A DNA stretch of 64,000 bases from Venatoribacter pacificus (GCF_025318105.1 NZ_JAOANI010000012.1:186001-250000), one strand, 5' to 3'; counted from the first letter of the stretch, positions 17,818-26,289 are shown. Translations and numbers: made by a program. The notes: a model not told the origin generated them from the letters alone.

Positions 17818-18294
17818 CTAGTTCTGCCCTGCCTGCTGCGCGGCCTGTAAATCAGCCAGAGCGCGCTCAGCTTTAAGAGCACGTTCTTCAAACTCCACCT
17901 GAGCGGTCACATCCTTCTGGATGCCGATGTAATAAGTCAGCTGGTCATCGTCATTATAAATCGGCGAAATACTCAGCTCATTCCAGAACAGACTGCCATC
18001 TTTACGGTAGTTGCGCAGGACAACTCTGGAACTCTTGCCATCAACAATCGCGCTGCGGATGGCTGTTAATCCATCCTGATCGCGGTCACCGGCCTGCAAA
18101 AAACGGCAATCCTGGTACAGAATCTCGTCAGCACGATACCCCGTAAGACGTTCAAACGCCTTATTCACGTAGATCAGAATGTTGTCATCGCCTTCCTGCT
18201 CTGCGATCACGATGCCGTCATTGGATGCATCAACGGCCTTCTTTAACAATTCCAGACTGATCGGGCCCTGCTCATCGTTCAGGTCATTGACCAT
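17818..18294 (-). CDS. Short LOV blue-light photoreceptor, PpSB1-LOV type
   Basis: A 158-residue single PAS/LOV domain protein with a C-terminal helix and no effector domain. Photochemical cysteine C63 sits in DCRFLQ. FMN-contacting N95, N105 and Q126 lie in RNYRKDGSLFWNEL and IGIQKDV, and phosphate-binding arginines R64 and R80 are present. By recall, the core is very close to PpSB1-LOV of Pseudomonas putida, including the YQDCRFLQ variant. Blue light should form a C63-FMN adduct and move the terminal helix. ATG at 18294 is chosen because GGAGG lies just upstream; a GTG at 18306 overlaps that site. It is divergent from the class II LitR-like gene, whose P. putida homologues work with PpSB1-LOV. 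Confidence 0.93.
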   Translation of the reverse strand: MVNDLNDEQGPISLELLKKAVDASNDGIVIAEQEGDDNILIYVNKAFERLTGYRADEILYQDCRFLQAGDRDQDGLTAIRSAIVDGKSSRVVLRNYRKDGSLFWNELSISPIYNDDDQLTYYIGIQKDVTAQVEFEERALKAERALADLQAAQQAGQN

Positions 18295-18376
18295 GGTCGC
18301 CTCCACTATTTAGTCCGCTCAAGGTAATTTCCATGGTGTTCGCGGTCAAGTATGTCACTCATACCAGCGCTGTTTT

Positions 18377-18405
18377 TTTACTTTGTGTATAAGTACTTAT
18401 AGAAT
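18377..18405 (+). promoter_or_regulatory. Candidate promoter of the LitR-like gene
   Basis: TTTACT (-35) and TAGAAT (-10) are 17 bp apart. The perfect palindrome at 18388-18401 fills most of the spacer and touches the -10 box, as expected for an autoregulated promoter. Confidence 0.45.
18388..18401. promoter_or_regulatory. Perfect 14-bp palindrome, candidate LitR operator
   Basis: TATAAGTACTTATA is its own reverse complement and lies in the LOV/LitR divergent region, 94 bp upstream of the LOV start and 112 bp upstream of the LitR start. Binding by the LitR-like protein is inferred from position only. Confidence 0.5.
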
Positions 18406-18426
18406 CTGGGAAATTTCTGAATAACC

Positions 18427-18461
18427 TTGTACAGCAATGCCCCGGTACACAATCCGGTACA
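18427..18461. repeat. CCGGTACA direct repeats and TTGTACA site
   Basis: CCGGTACA occurs at 18442-18449 and again at 18454-18461 (12-bp period), just after TTGTACA at 18427-18433. It lies in the 5' leader of the LitR-like gene and may be a second operator. Confidence 0.35.
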
Positions 18462-18512
18462 GAAATAACCCCGGCAGTAGCAACAACAAGAGCCAGCGGA
18501 GAACCACCGGCG

Positions 18513-19442
18513 ATGTCAAACCCCGCAAGCGATCCACACATGGCTTATTTCCCGATCCGGGTAGTATCCAGTGAGACCGGCGTAAACGCCATCACCCTGC
18601 GTGCCTGGGAAAGACGTTATGGCCTGATTACGCCTAAACGCACCGCCAAAGGACACAGGCTCTATACCGAACAGGATATCCGCCTGATCCGCCAGGTTGT
18701 CACCTTACTCAATCGCGGCATACCGATATCCCAGGCACAGGCCATGATCAGCAATGGCGAAGAATTACCCGACGCGCCGGTCAACACCCCGGCCAAGCCT
18801 TCCCAATGGCAACATTACCGTGAGCGTCTGCATAAGGCCGTACAGGATTTTGACGAGCAACAGGTCGCTGAATTGTTTCACGAAGTCGGCCAGTTTTTTC
18901 CGGTTGATGTCGCCATGCGCTTTCTGTTTATTCCGCTCTATCATCATCTGCGCGATAACGTCAGCCAGACCCTGGGCATGGCGCGCCTGCGTTTTTATGC
19001 CGCGATACTGCAATCCCGTCTGGCAACGCGTCTGACGGAACAATACAGCGATGAGCAGAACAGCGAAGAACAACCCCAGGTATTAATCGCCAACTGCACC
19101 TGGGAAGACGACATTCAGCAATTGCAGTTAGCCATTTTACTGAAGCAACTGGGCCTGCGCCCGCTGTGGTTCAGTGGCATGCTGACCCCGAATCAACTCG
19201 CAGAGCTGCTGCAGGCCAAGCGCTGGCAAGCGGCTTTGTTCCATATTGGTACCGACCAGAACGACATGCAGCTTGGTCAGCTGCAGCGTCTGGCCCGCGA
19301 AGGCGGTTTACCTGTTTTTGTCACCGGTTATAACAGCAACAGCCAGAGCAACTTGCTGGCACATGGTCTGATTACCCTCGGCGATGATACCCACCAGGCG
19401 GCCCTGACCATCCGCGACCTGCTGATGAGCCTGCCTGAATGA
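18513..19442 (+). CDS. MerR-family regulator, class II LitR type (no B12 site)
   Basis: A 309-residue transcription factor. Residues about 12-80 are a MerR-type winged helix (ITLRAWERRYGLI, then KGHRLYTEQDI). Residues about 95-300 are a B12-binding-like module: a helical cap (YHHLRDNV region) and a Rossmann-like fold. The cobalamin-ligating histidine motif DxHxxG of CarH/LitR is absent, its place held by NCTWEDDIQQLQ. This is the mark of class II LitR proteins, which in P. putida (PplR proteins) depend on a LOV partner. Here such a LOV gene is the divergent neighbour. GGAGAA precedes the ATG. The stop overlaps rsmC by four bases. Confidence 0.85.
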   Translation: MSNPASDPHMAYFPIRVVSSETGVNAITLRAWERRYGLITPKRTAKGHRLYTEQDIRLIRQVVTLLNRGIPISQAQAMISNGEELPDAPVNTPAKPSQWQHYRERLHKAVQDFDEQQVAELFHEVGQFFPVDVAMRFLFIPLYHHLRDNVSQTLGMARLRFYAAILQSRLATRLTEQYSDEQNSEEQPQVLIANCTWEDDIQQLQLAILLKQLGLRPLWFSGMLTPNQLAELLQAKRWQAALFHIGTDQNDMQLGQLQRLAREGGLPVFVTGYNSNSQSNLLAHGLITLGDDTHQAALTIRDLLMSLPE

Positions 19443-20440
19443 GCACCGCTGTTTACGAATTACTGTTACGCCACCCTGACCTGATCACTGCCAATACCCT
19501 GATTGTCGGAGCCGAATCGGATCTGCCCGCCACCTGGCAGGCGCTGCTGAAAAACAGCGGCGCCCAGCTTCTGACCTGGGACTGGCTTACCGCGCAGGCC
19601 CATCGCCCGCTGGCTGAGCCACAGGTACGCTTCGCCATTCCGCAGAGCGGTGACTTCAGTGGCAAGCAGGTGATTTTGCTGTGGCCAAAAGCCAAGCAAC
19701 AGGCGCAGGCCCTTATTCAGCTGATGGCAACACAAGTCAGCGAATGCTGGATTGTGGGAGCGAATGACGCCGGCGGCAAAAGCATCGGCAAAGCCTGTGC
19801 GGCACTGAGCGACAGCGCCGAAAAAACCGACTCTGCGCGCCACTGCACTCTGTGGCAACTGCAACTGAAAACAGTTACTGAATTTAACTGGCTGAAACTC
19901 GCCCAGTCGTTTAACTGCCAGCAGCATGCCTTCATGACCCTGCCGGGAGTTTTCAACCACGGTAAACTCGACACCGGTACCGCACTGCTGCTGGAACATG
20001 TTCCGGCACCGGCGCACGGCAAACTGCTGGATCTGGGCTGCGGCTCGGGAGTGATTGGCCTGAGTATGAAAGCCGCCGAACCGGCGCTGGATATCACCCT
20101 CGCCGATATTGATGCCTTTGCCATCCGCAGCAGCCAGCTGAACAGCGCCCGCCTGAATCTGCCGGCCACCATCCTGGCCAGCGACGGTTTGAGTAATCTA
20201 GAAGGCAAGTTTGACTACCTGTTCAGTAACCCGCCCTTTCATCTTGGCAAAGGTACCGACTACGAATTTGCCCGCCGCTTGTTCAGTGAAGCGCGCCAGC
20301 ATCTGACCCGCGACGGCCAGATGTGGATTGTTGCCAACCGCCATCTGCCCTATGAAGACTGGGCCGCTGAGCAGTTCCGCCAGGTCGAAATCATGGTGCA
20401 GGACAAAGGCTTTAAGCTGCTCTGCGTGCAGAACGGCTGA
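19439..20440 (+). CDS. rsmC: RsmC, 16S rRNA guanine-N2 methyltransferase
   Basis: Methylates G1207 of 16S rRNA in the small subunit, using S-adenosylmethionine. The 333-residue protein has the RsmC/RlmG double-Rossmann layout. The N-terminal half is a degenerate non-catalytic methyltransferase fold. The C-terminal half has motif I LLDLGCGSGVIGL (about residues 198-210), acidic loop LADIDAFAI and catalytic FSNPPFHLGKG. Its ATGA overlap with the LitR-like gene suggests shared transcription; whether that makes it light-responsive is unknown. Confidence 0.92.
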   Translation: MSTAVYELLLRHPDLITANTLIVGAESDLPATWQALLKNSGAQLLTWDWLTAQAHRPLAEPQVRFAIPQSGDFSGKQVILLWPKAKQQAQALIQLMATQVSECWIVGANDAGGKSIGKACAALSDSAEKTDSARHCTLWQLQLKTVTEFNWLKLAQSFNCQQHAFMTLPGVFNHGKLDTGTALLLEHVPAPAHGKLLDLGCGSGVIGLSMKAAEPALDITLADIDAFAIRSSQLNSARLNLPATILASDGLSNLEGKFDYLFSNPPFHLGKGTDYEFARRLFSEARQHLTRDGQMWIVANRHLPYEDWAAEQFRQVEIMVQDKGFKLLCVQNG

Positions 20441-20457
20441 CCTTATCTGGGAGAGGT

Positions 20458-22554
20458 ATGATGCAGGGAGCCAGCGTTGTCGGTCGGCACTTAAAGCCGT
20501 TATTGCTGGTTGCTGCCCTGCTGGTCGCGCACAGTGCCCAGTCGCTGCCACAACCGCTCAATACCGTCGCCTACCCACAGGAAGTGTATCTGGCGGAAGA
20601 CTTCCGCTATTACGCGCCTCAGACCCTGTTCGACCTGCTACAGCGCCTGCCGGGAGTCAGCCTCGGCTGGCAAGCGGACGGCGAGCTGGAAATTCAGCTG
20701 CATGGCTTAGCGTCACAGTATCTGACACTGCTGATCAATGGCCATCCCTTGCTGGGCGGTGCCGGTAACAGCAGCCTGAATACCCGCCAGATTCCTGCCA
20801 GCCTGGTCCATCATATTGAAATTGACCGTAACTCACGCGCCGATTTAGATGCCGGTGGTGGTGGGGCAGGAACCATCAATGTGGTGCTGAACAACCCTGA
20901 TGGAGGCAATCAATTACAGATCAGTACCGGCGGTGAAGCACTGAATGCGCAGCTGGCCGGTTCCATTCAGCTACTGAGCGGTGAATCGCCATTGCGTCTC
21001 AGCGCTGAACGCCGCGTAGCCCGTCAGAACAGCGAAGGCTTCAGCCGCACCCCCGCCGGCAATGGTGACTGGCGCCAACAGACCCGCGATCTCAGTCGCA
21101 GTCTGCTGCTCAGCTTCGACACCCTGCTCAACGACCGCCACCCATTGCACCTGTACGCCCTGTACCTGCAAGCCGACAACGACGACCGCCTGCAGGGCGT
21201 ACATCCGCTGAACAGTCCCAACACACTGCAAACACCGCAACTGACCGACAGCAACGTAGAGCGATACAGTGAGCGCATCATCCAGCGCCTGGGCGGAAAC
21301 CTGCGTCTTAACTGGCAGCATCTGTCTCTGGATGCGTTTTTCGTCGCCGAACAGTTTGATCAGGACATCCGCCTGAGCCACGACAATCCTCTGTCAGTCG
21401 CTCAGACCAACCAGATCGACGACAGCCGCTATCAATTCGGCTGGCAGCTAAACGAGATGCTGAACGAACACCGCTGGAGCATTGGCCTCAGCATGCAACA
21501 GATGAAGCGCATCAATAACAGCCTGAGCAACGCCATTCTGACCAGTAATAACGATCGCAGCGGCCTGCCGTATAATTTTGACTACAAAGAAAACCGTCTC
21601 AGCGCCTTTGCCCTCGATCGCTGGCAACTGACGCCCAACACTCTGTTTGAAGCCGGTGTTCATATGAGCACCTACGAGCTCAGCCAGGACTCCTTCGTCG
21701 CCGATGGCAACTCCGGTATTTCCACCGACACCCACTGGCTGCCCAGCGTTCACCTGCTGCATCATCTCGACAGTAAACGCCGCCTGCGCCTGAGCATGAG
21801 CCAGAACACCCGCGAGCCTGAAATAACCGACCGTATTCCCCATGAGTTCCGCCAGGGCAACACGCTCTGGCGCGGCAATGGCGAGCTTGAAGCCGAACTG
21901 ATCAGTAATATTGATATTGGCTACGAACATAACTTCCGCGCCAGCAGTGACAGCCGCGCCGACCGCCACAGCGGACTCTACCTGCGTGCGTTCCAGCGTA
22001 TTATCAATCAGGCCATACTGCAGACCACGCGCCGTGAAACCGACAGCGATGGCATCACTGAACTGACCATACTGCGGCCCCAGAACAGCGCTGGCAGCGC
22101 CATATTGCGCGGAGCGGAGCTGGATATAGAAGTGCCTCTGAACGATCACCATCTGAGTCTGGAGCTGGGTGGCGGTGTTTATCGCTCCGACGTACAGGCC
22201 ACCGCCGAACTGCCCTATCGCCACAGATTACCCAATCAACCGGATTACATGGCCCGTATCGGCGTGCAACAACGGATCAATGATACCTGGCGGCACGGCG
22301 TGTGCTGGCGGGTACAAGGCGGCAGTGAACAGATACTGCCCGCCCCCCTCAGCAGCGATGGCTACATCACCCAGGACACCAGTGATGCGCAGAACCTCGA
22401 CCTGTACACCGAGTACCAATGGAATCGCCGCTGGCGGGGGCTCGCAACCCTTAACCTGACGCCCGGTGCCAGTCCGTTTATCCGCCAGGATGGCATCCGT
22501 CAGTATCAGAATCTGAAACCTCTGTGGTATCTCACCGTACAAGGACAATTCTGA
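20458..22554 (+). CDS. TonB-dependent receptor, second in window
   Basis: Outer-membrane receptor of 698 residues with an N-terminal signal peptide (about 1-30, ending HSAQS). The plug domain holds LFDLLQRLPGVSLGW, LLINGHPLLGGAG and HHIEIDRNSRADLDAGGGGAGTINVVL. The barrel ends in a terminal aromatic (LTVQGQF). The plug is smaller than usual and the TonB box is unclear. GGGAGAGG lies immediately before the ATG pair. It follows rsmC by 17 bp, so it is probably cotranscribed with the LitR-like gene and rsmC. Substrate unknown. Confidence 0.88.
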   Translation: MMQGASVVGRHLKPLLLVAALLVAHSAQSLPQPLNTVAYPQEVYLAEDFRYYAPQTLFDLLQRLPGVSLGWQADGELEIQLHGLASQYLTLLINGHPLLGGAGNSSLNTRQIPASLVHHIEIDRNSRADLDAGGGGAGTINVVLNNPDGGNQLQISTGGEALNAQLAGSIQLLSGESPLRLSAERRVARQNSEGFSRTPAGNGDWRQQTRDLSRSLLLSFDTLLNDRHPLHLYALYLQADNDDRLQGVHPLNSPNTLQTPQLTDSNVERYSERIIQRLGGNLRLNWQHLSLDAFFVAEQFDQDIRLSHDNPLSVAQTNQIDDSRYQFGWQLNEMLNEHRWSIGLSMQQMKRINNSLSNAILTSNNDRSGLPYNFDYKENRLSAFALDRWQLTPNTLFEAGVHMSTYELSQDSFVADGNSGISTDTHWLPSVHLLHHLDSKRRLRLSMSQNTREPEITDRIPHEFRQGNTLWRGNGELEAELISNIDIGYEHNFRASSDSRADRHSGLYLRAFQRIINQAILQTTRRETDSDGITELTILRPQNSAGSAILRGAELDIEVPLNDHHLSLELGGGVYRSDVQATAELPYRHRLPNQPDYMARIGVQQRINDTWRHGVCWRVQGGSEQILPAPLSSDGYITQDTSDAQNLDLYTEYQWNRRWRGLATLNLTPGASPFIRQDGIRQYQNLKPLWYLTVQGQF

Positions 22555-22614
22555 CGCTGACAAAGGTCTGGTTACAAAATAGTTTTCCGTTTAAAAACAG
22601 AATATTAGAGAAAA

Positions 22615-22720
22615 GATAAGCGCCAGAGCAGCCACGTGGCAAACATCCGGCGGCCGGTTGCCCGGCGACGCAGCTAGGCTTGGTTCGTCGACTCTTTACA
22701 GGCCTGATTCACAGGCCTCG
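22615..22720 (+). ncRNA. Structured leader, weak resemblance to the GEMM-I c-di-GMP riboswitch
   Basis: Upstream of the 44-residue peptide gene lie CACG, GGCAAAC (22638-22644) and GACGCA (22667-22672), blocks typical of the GEMM-I aptamer, separated by a GC-rich hairpin (GGCAA..TTGCC around CCGG-CGG-CCGG, 22638-22662). The expected GNRA loop, AAAGCC block and 3' receptor region are not clearly present. It may be a degenerate aptamer or an unrelated structured leader. ACAGGCCT repeats at 22698 and 22711 could form a second stem. Confidence 0.3.
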
Positions 22721-22763
22721 CCCACGAGCCCAATCAACGATCAATCTCTGTGAGGATACCGCC

Positions 22764-22898
22764 ATGATGACCTACAGCCTGCTTGCCTGCTTATTACTCG
22801 GTGGTTGTTTGTTCGCTTGCCTGCAACGCGCAGGACGCACGTTGCTGCCGCAGGAAATCCCTCTGGATAAAACGCAAGATGATCAGCGCTTTCGCTGA
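22764..22898 (+). CDS. Small membrane or lipoprotein peptide, 44 aa
   Basis: ATG at 22764 follows TGAGGA. Residues 3-18 are hydrophobic (YSLLACLLLGGCLFACL) and include LGGC, which could act as a lipobox. The rest is polar and ends DDQRFR. It is either a single-span peptide with a short tail or a tiny lipoprotein. It stands alone behind a structured leader and converges on the MFS gene. I do not recognise it; the coding call rests on the ribosome binding site and membrane-like composition. Confidence 0.45.
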   Translation: MMTYSLLACLLLGGCLFACLQRAGRTLLPQEIPLDKTQDDQRFR

Positions 22899-22929
22899 CA
22901 GACCGATGCAGTGAACCCAGATGAGCAAC

Positions 22930-24096
22930 TCATGCGGACAAGGACGTTCGCGGCATGCGCAACAAAACAACCAGCAGCAGCAATAGCGCCGGAATTGTTG
23001 TCAGCAGCAGCCCCTGCCAGCCAATCAGCAGAACCACCGCACCGGAAGCCAGCGCACCTATCGCCTGCGCACCGAAAACCGCCAGATCATTAACGCCCTG
23101 CACCCGTGTTGCTTCCGCTGGACGGTAGCACTGACTGAGCAAGGATGTCCCCGCCACAAACAGCAGATTCCACCCCAACCCCAGTAACACCAATCCCAGC
23201 CAATAGTGCAATATGGTCTGATCAAACCAGGCAATGACCAGGCACGCAACCATCACCATCAGTCCGGTCATAATCATCCACCAGTGCCCGGCCCAGCGGA
23301 TAAGATGACCCGAGATCAGCGACGGCAGAAACATGGCCGCGATATGGCTCTGAATCACCCATTTGGCATCGCTCAGGGCGTAGCCCATGCCTTCTGTCAT
23401 GCTCAGCGGCGTTGCCGTCATAATGTAAGCCATCACCCCGTAAGCACAGGCCGCAGACAACATTGCCAGCCATAACACCGGCTGCTGCAGAAGTTCGTGC
23501 AAAGGGCGGGCCGCCGCCACTTGCTGACTGTCCGCTGCTTTCTGCTGCGGCATAAACCACCAGAGCACCACACCCGCCAGAACAAAGAACAGCGCCAGCC
23601 CGGTAAAGGACGCGGCAAATCCCCACTGCGGCCACCATGCCGCCAAACGGGTCAACTCAGGACCGAGAAACGCCGAAACAATGCCTGCCAGCAACAGACG
23701 CGCCGCGACCACGGGCGTCTGTACCGCCGGCACCGCCGCCATCGCGACAAAGCGGAACTGCTGCACAACCGCCCCGACAGCACCAAAACACAAAGCGCTG
23801 AAGGTAAAGGCCCAAAACGACTGCACATGCACAGACCAGGCGGCGGCAATGGCAGCACAGGAACCGAACAGCATGGCGTTTAAAAACAGAGGACGGCGGC
23901 CAAAACGGCCAGCCAGTTGTGAGGCGGGCAACACCGCCAGTGCGGTTCCCATAATCATGGCCGCGACCGGCAGCGTGGAAAGTCGCGGATCAGAATGCAG
24001 CTGACTGCCGATGATACCACCGGCAAAAACCATCAATGGTGCGGCACTCAGAGCCAGCGCCTGTGCCAGCATCAATCCCCAGATTAAAACCGGCAC
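22930..24096 (-). CDS. MFS transporter, 12 transmembrane helices
   Basis: Inner-membrane major facilitator of 388 residues with about twelve hydrophobic segments. The loop after helix 2 has the family motif as LAGRFGRRPLFLNAMLFG. It starts at GTG, supported by AAGGAGA eight bases upstream. It follows speD by 25 bp on the same strand and is probably cotranscribed, which hints at polyamine or related amine efflux, though the sequence itself does not identify a substrate. It could equally be a drug or metabolite exporter. Confidence 0.85.
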   Translation of the reverse strand: MPVLIWGLMLAQALALSAAPLMVFAGGIIGSQLHSDPRLSTLPVAAMIMGTALAVLPASQLAGRFGRRPLFLNAMLFGSCAAIAAAWSVHVQSFWAFTFSALCFGAVGAVVQQFRFVAMAAVPAVQTPVVAARLLLAGIVSAFLGPELTRLAAWWPQWGFAASFTGLALFFVLAGVVLWWFMPQQKAADSQQVAAARPLHELLQQPVLWLAMLSAACAYGVMAYIMTATPLSMTEGMGYALSDAKWVIQSHIAAMFLPSLISGHLIRWAGHWWMIMTGLMVMVACLVIAWFDQTILHYWLGLVLLGLGWNLLFVAGTSLLSQCYRPAEATRVQGVNDLAVFGAQAIGALASGAVVLLIGWQGLLLTTIPALLLLLVVLLRMPRTSLSA

Positions 24097-24121
24097 AGCA
24101 GTCTCCTTAGACTTGTTAAAA

Positions 24122-24913
24122 TTATGGCATGTTGCGGGAGTAGAAAATCTCTAACATTTCTTTGCGCAGTTTGGCTTCTACTTCAGTACGTTCCGCAGCA
24201 TCCATGGTTTTTACACCTTCACCGAACAGGTAATTATCCAGCTCAAAATCTTTCAGCAGCATTTTGGTGTGGAAGGTATTTTCCTGGTACACGTTCACGT
24301 CGATCATCTGATAGGCGTTACGGGTGTCTTCGGTCAGATACTTCTGGATGGAGTTGATGTTGTGATCGATATAATGTTTCACACCATCGACATCACGGGT
24401 AAAGCCGCGCACGCGGTAATCAACGGTAACAATATCAGAATCAAAGCTGTGAATCAGGTAATTCAGCGCTTTCAGCGGTGAAATCAAACCACAGGTAGAA
24501 ACGTCGATATCGGCACGGAACGTCGAGATACCACCATGCGGATGACTCTCCGGGTAGGTGTGCACGGTCACGTGGCTTTTGTCGAGATGCGCAACCACGG
24601 TATCACGCAGCGGGCCGGGTTTTTCCTGCATCAGGTCTTCGCTGGGCGGCAATTCATGCTCGGCCACCAGAATAGTCACACTGGCGCCCTGCGGGTCGTA
24701 ATCCTGACGCGCGATGTTAAGGATATTCGCGCCGATGATATCAACAACGTCTGTCAGAATTTTTGTCAGACGATCTGCACTGTACAACTCATCGATGTAC
24801 TCAATATATTCCTGACGCTCTTTTTCTGTCTTGGTGTAACAGATATCGTAAATATTAAAGCTCAGGGATTTGGTCAGATTGTTGAAACCATGCAACCGCA
24901 ATTTATTGTTCAA
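24122..24913 (-). CDS. speD: S-adenosylmethionine decarboxylase proenzyme
   Basis: Decarboxylates AdoMet to supply aminopropyl groups for spermidine. It is the E. coli-type enzyme, 263 residues. The chain self-cleaves before Ser113 in LDKSHVTVHTYPESHP, generating the pyruvoyl cofactor. The likely start is TTG at 24913: it places the conserved KLRLHGFNNLTKSLSF at the N-terminus as in E. coli, and GAGG lies 8 bases upstream. A frame open to 24931 contains that binding site inside the coding region. No speE is nearby. The MFS transporter follows directly. Confidence 0.95.
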   Translation of the reverse strand: MNNKLRLHGFNNLTKSLSFNIYDICYTKTEKERQEYIEYIDELYSADRLTKILTDVVDIIGANILNIARQDYDPQGASVTILVAEHELPPSEDLMQEKPGPLRDTVVAHLDKSHVTVHTYPESHPHGGISTFRADIDVSTCGLISPLKALNYLIHSFDSDIVTVDYRVRGFTRDVDGVKHYIDHNINSIQKYLTEDTRNAYQMIDVNVYQENTFHTKMLLKDFELDNYLFGEGVKTMDAAERTEVEAKLRKEMLEIFYSRNMP

Positions 24914-24951
24914 TAGTTCATCCTCACACAACCGCGCGAACGGGTTTGGTT

Positions 24952-25374
24952 TTACTCAGATTCAATCACAGCGAAACTATGAGTGATTTCCACACCACCC
25001 TGCTCCAGCATAATGGAAGCCGAGCAATACTTTTCTGCCGACAGTTTCACTGCCCGCTCTACCGCCGACTCTTTCAGAGCCCGGCCGGTTACTTTGAAGT
25101 GCACATGAATTTTGGTGAACACACTGGGCACCGCGTCAGCACGTTCAGCTTCAATTTCAGCGACACAATCGCTGACCGCCAGACGCTGTTTCGTCAGAAT
25201 GCTCATCACATCAAAGCTGGTACAGCCCCCCAGGCCCAGCAACAGCATTTCCATCGGACGAATGCCCATATTGCGGCCACCGTGGTCCGCCGGCCCGTCC
25301 ATAACAACGGCATGGCCGCTGCCGGACTCGCCGATAAACATGGCATTATCAACCCACTTAACCGTTGCTTTCAT
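24952..25374 (-). CDS. OsmC family protein, YhfA type
   Basis: A 140-residue OsmC/Ohr-fold protein with two conserved cysteines, C51 (LLGLGGCTSFD) and C117 (AEKYCSAS), expected to handle organic hydroperoxides or other thiol chemistry. The start at 25374 is chosen for the conserved MKATVKW N-terminus and an AGGGG site; the frame is open to 25500. It is divergent from crp, the same neighbourhood as yhfA-crp in E. coli. The true substrate of the YhfA group is not established. Confidence 0.9.
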   Translation of the reverse strand: MKATVKWVDNAMFIGESGSGHAVVMDGPADHGGRNMGIRPMEMLLLGLGGCTSFDVMSILTKQRLAVSDCVAEIEAERADAVPSVFTKIHVHFKVTGRALKESAVERAVKLSAEKYCSASIMLEQGGVEITHSFAVIESE

Positions 25375-25556
25375 TCTGGCCCCTGAGGTCTGACTGGAAA
25401 AAACGCGGAGGTTACCATACCCGGGGGCCGGGGATAAATCGTCAGAGATCAAAAAAGCCTGATAGACAGCCAAAGAGGCCGTCGTGGCATAACGGTTCAC
25501 CTTCGCACGCTAATGAGTGATAATCAGTGGTCGATTACCGGATCGGATGCCTGAGC

Positions 25557-26195
25557 ATGAGCCTTCCCCAAGCGCCATCGAAACACCAACACCTCCTGGA
25601 CTTCCTGTCGCACTGCCACAAGAGGCGTTACCCTGCCCGCTCGACACTGATTTATGCGGGCGAAGAAAGCGATACGCTGTTCTACCTGATGAAAGGCTCC
25701 GTTACCGTCATTATTGAAGACAGTGACGGCCGCGAGATGATCATGGCGTATCTGAATGAAGGCGACTTTTTTGGTGAGATGGGGCTGTTTGATGATCAGC
25801 AGCCACCACGCACCGCCTGGGTAAAAGCCAAGACAGAATGCGAAGTGGCCGAGATCAGTTACGCCAAATCGCAGGAACTGGTCAAACAAGACCCTCAGCT
25901 GCTGTTTCATATTTTCCGCCAAATGGCCAATCGCTTGAGCCGCACAACCCGTAAAGCCGGCGACCTCGCCTTCCTGGATGTGACCGGTCGGGTAGCAGGA
26001 ACGTTGCTCGATTTATGCAAACAACCGGACGCCATGACCCATCCCGATGGCATGCAGATTAAAATCACCCGCCAGGAGATCGGCCGCATTGTCGGCTGTT
26101 CTCGTGAAATGGTGGGCCGGGTTCTGAAAGATCTGGAAGAACAGGGTCTGGTTTCGGTGAAGGGTAAAACCATGGTGGTGTTCGGCACCCGCTGA
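25557..26195 (+). CDS. crp: cAMP receptor protein, Crp/Vfr
   Basis: Global cAMP-responsive activator, 212 residues. Residues about 20-120 are the cyclic-nucleotide domain (GDFFGEMGLF then RTAWVKAKTECEVAEIS). Residues about 140-212 contain GNLAFLDVTGR-like dimer-helix sequence and the winged helix ITRQEIGRIVGCSREMVGRVLKDLE. The last 75 residues are nearly those of E. coli Crp. The ATG at 25557 is preferred to GTG at 25527 because it gives the standard family length. In pseudomonads the equivalent protein is Vfr. Confidence 0.96.
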   Translation: MSLPQAPSKHQHLLDFLSHCHKRRYPARSTLIYAGEESDTLFYLMKGSVTVIIEDSDGREMIMAYLNEGDFFGEMGLFDDQQPPRTAWVKAKTECEVAEISYAKSQELVKQDPQLLFHIFRQMANRLSRTTRKAGDLAFLDVTGRVAGTLLDLCKQPDAMTHPDGMQIKITRQEIGRIVGCSREMVGRVLKDLEEQGLVSVKGKTMVVFGTR

Positions 26196-26289
26196 ACCCA
26201 CCCGCCGGGCAAAGAAAAACTCATCCGCTACAGCGAATACTGCCGCCCTGTTCTAAACTCAGTAAATTACTCATTTTACGGAGCCGGTT

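Noticed and set aside
18307..18512. A consensus sigma70 promoter for the LOV gene.
   Set aside because: TTGACC-17-TACCTT on the minus strand is the best candidate but the -10 box matches at only three of six positions.
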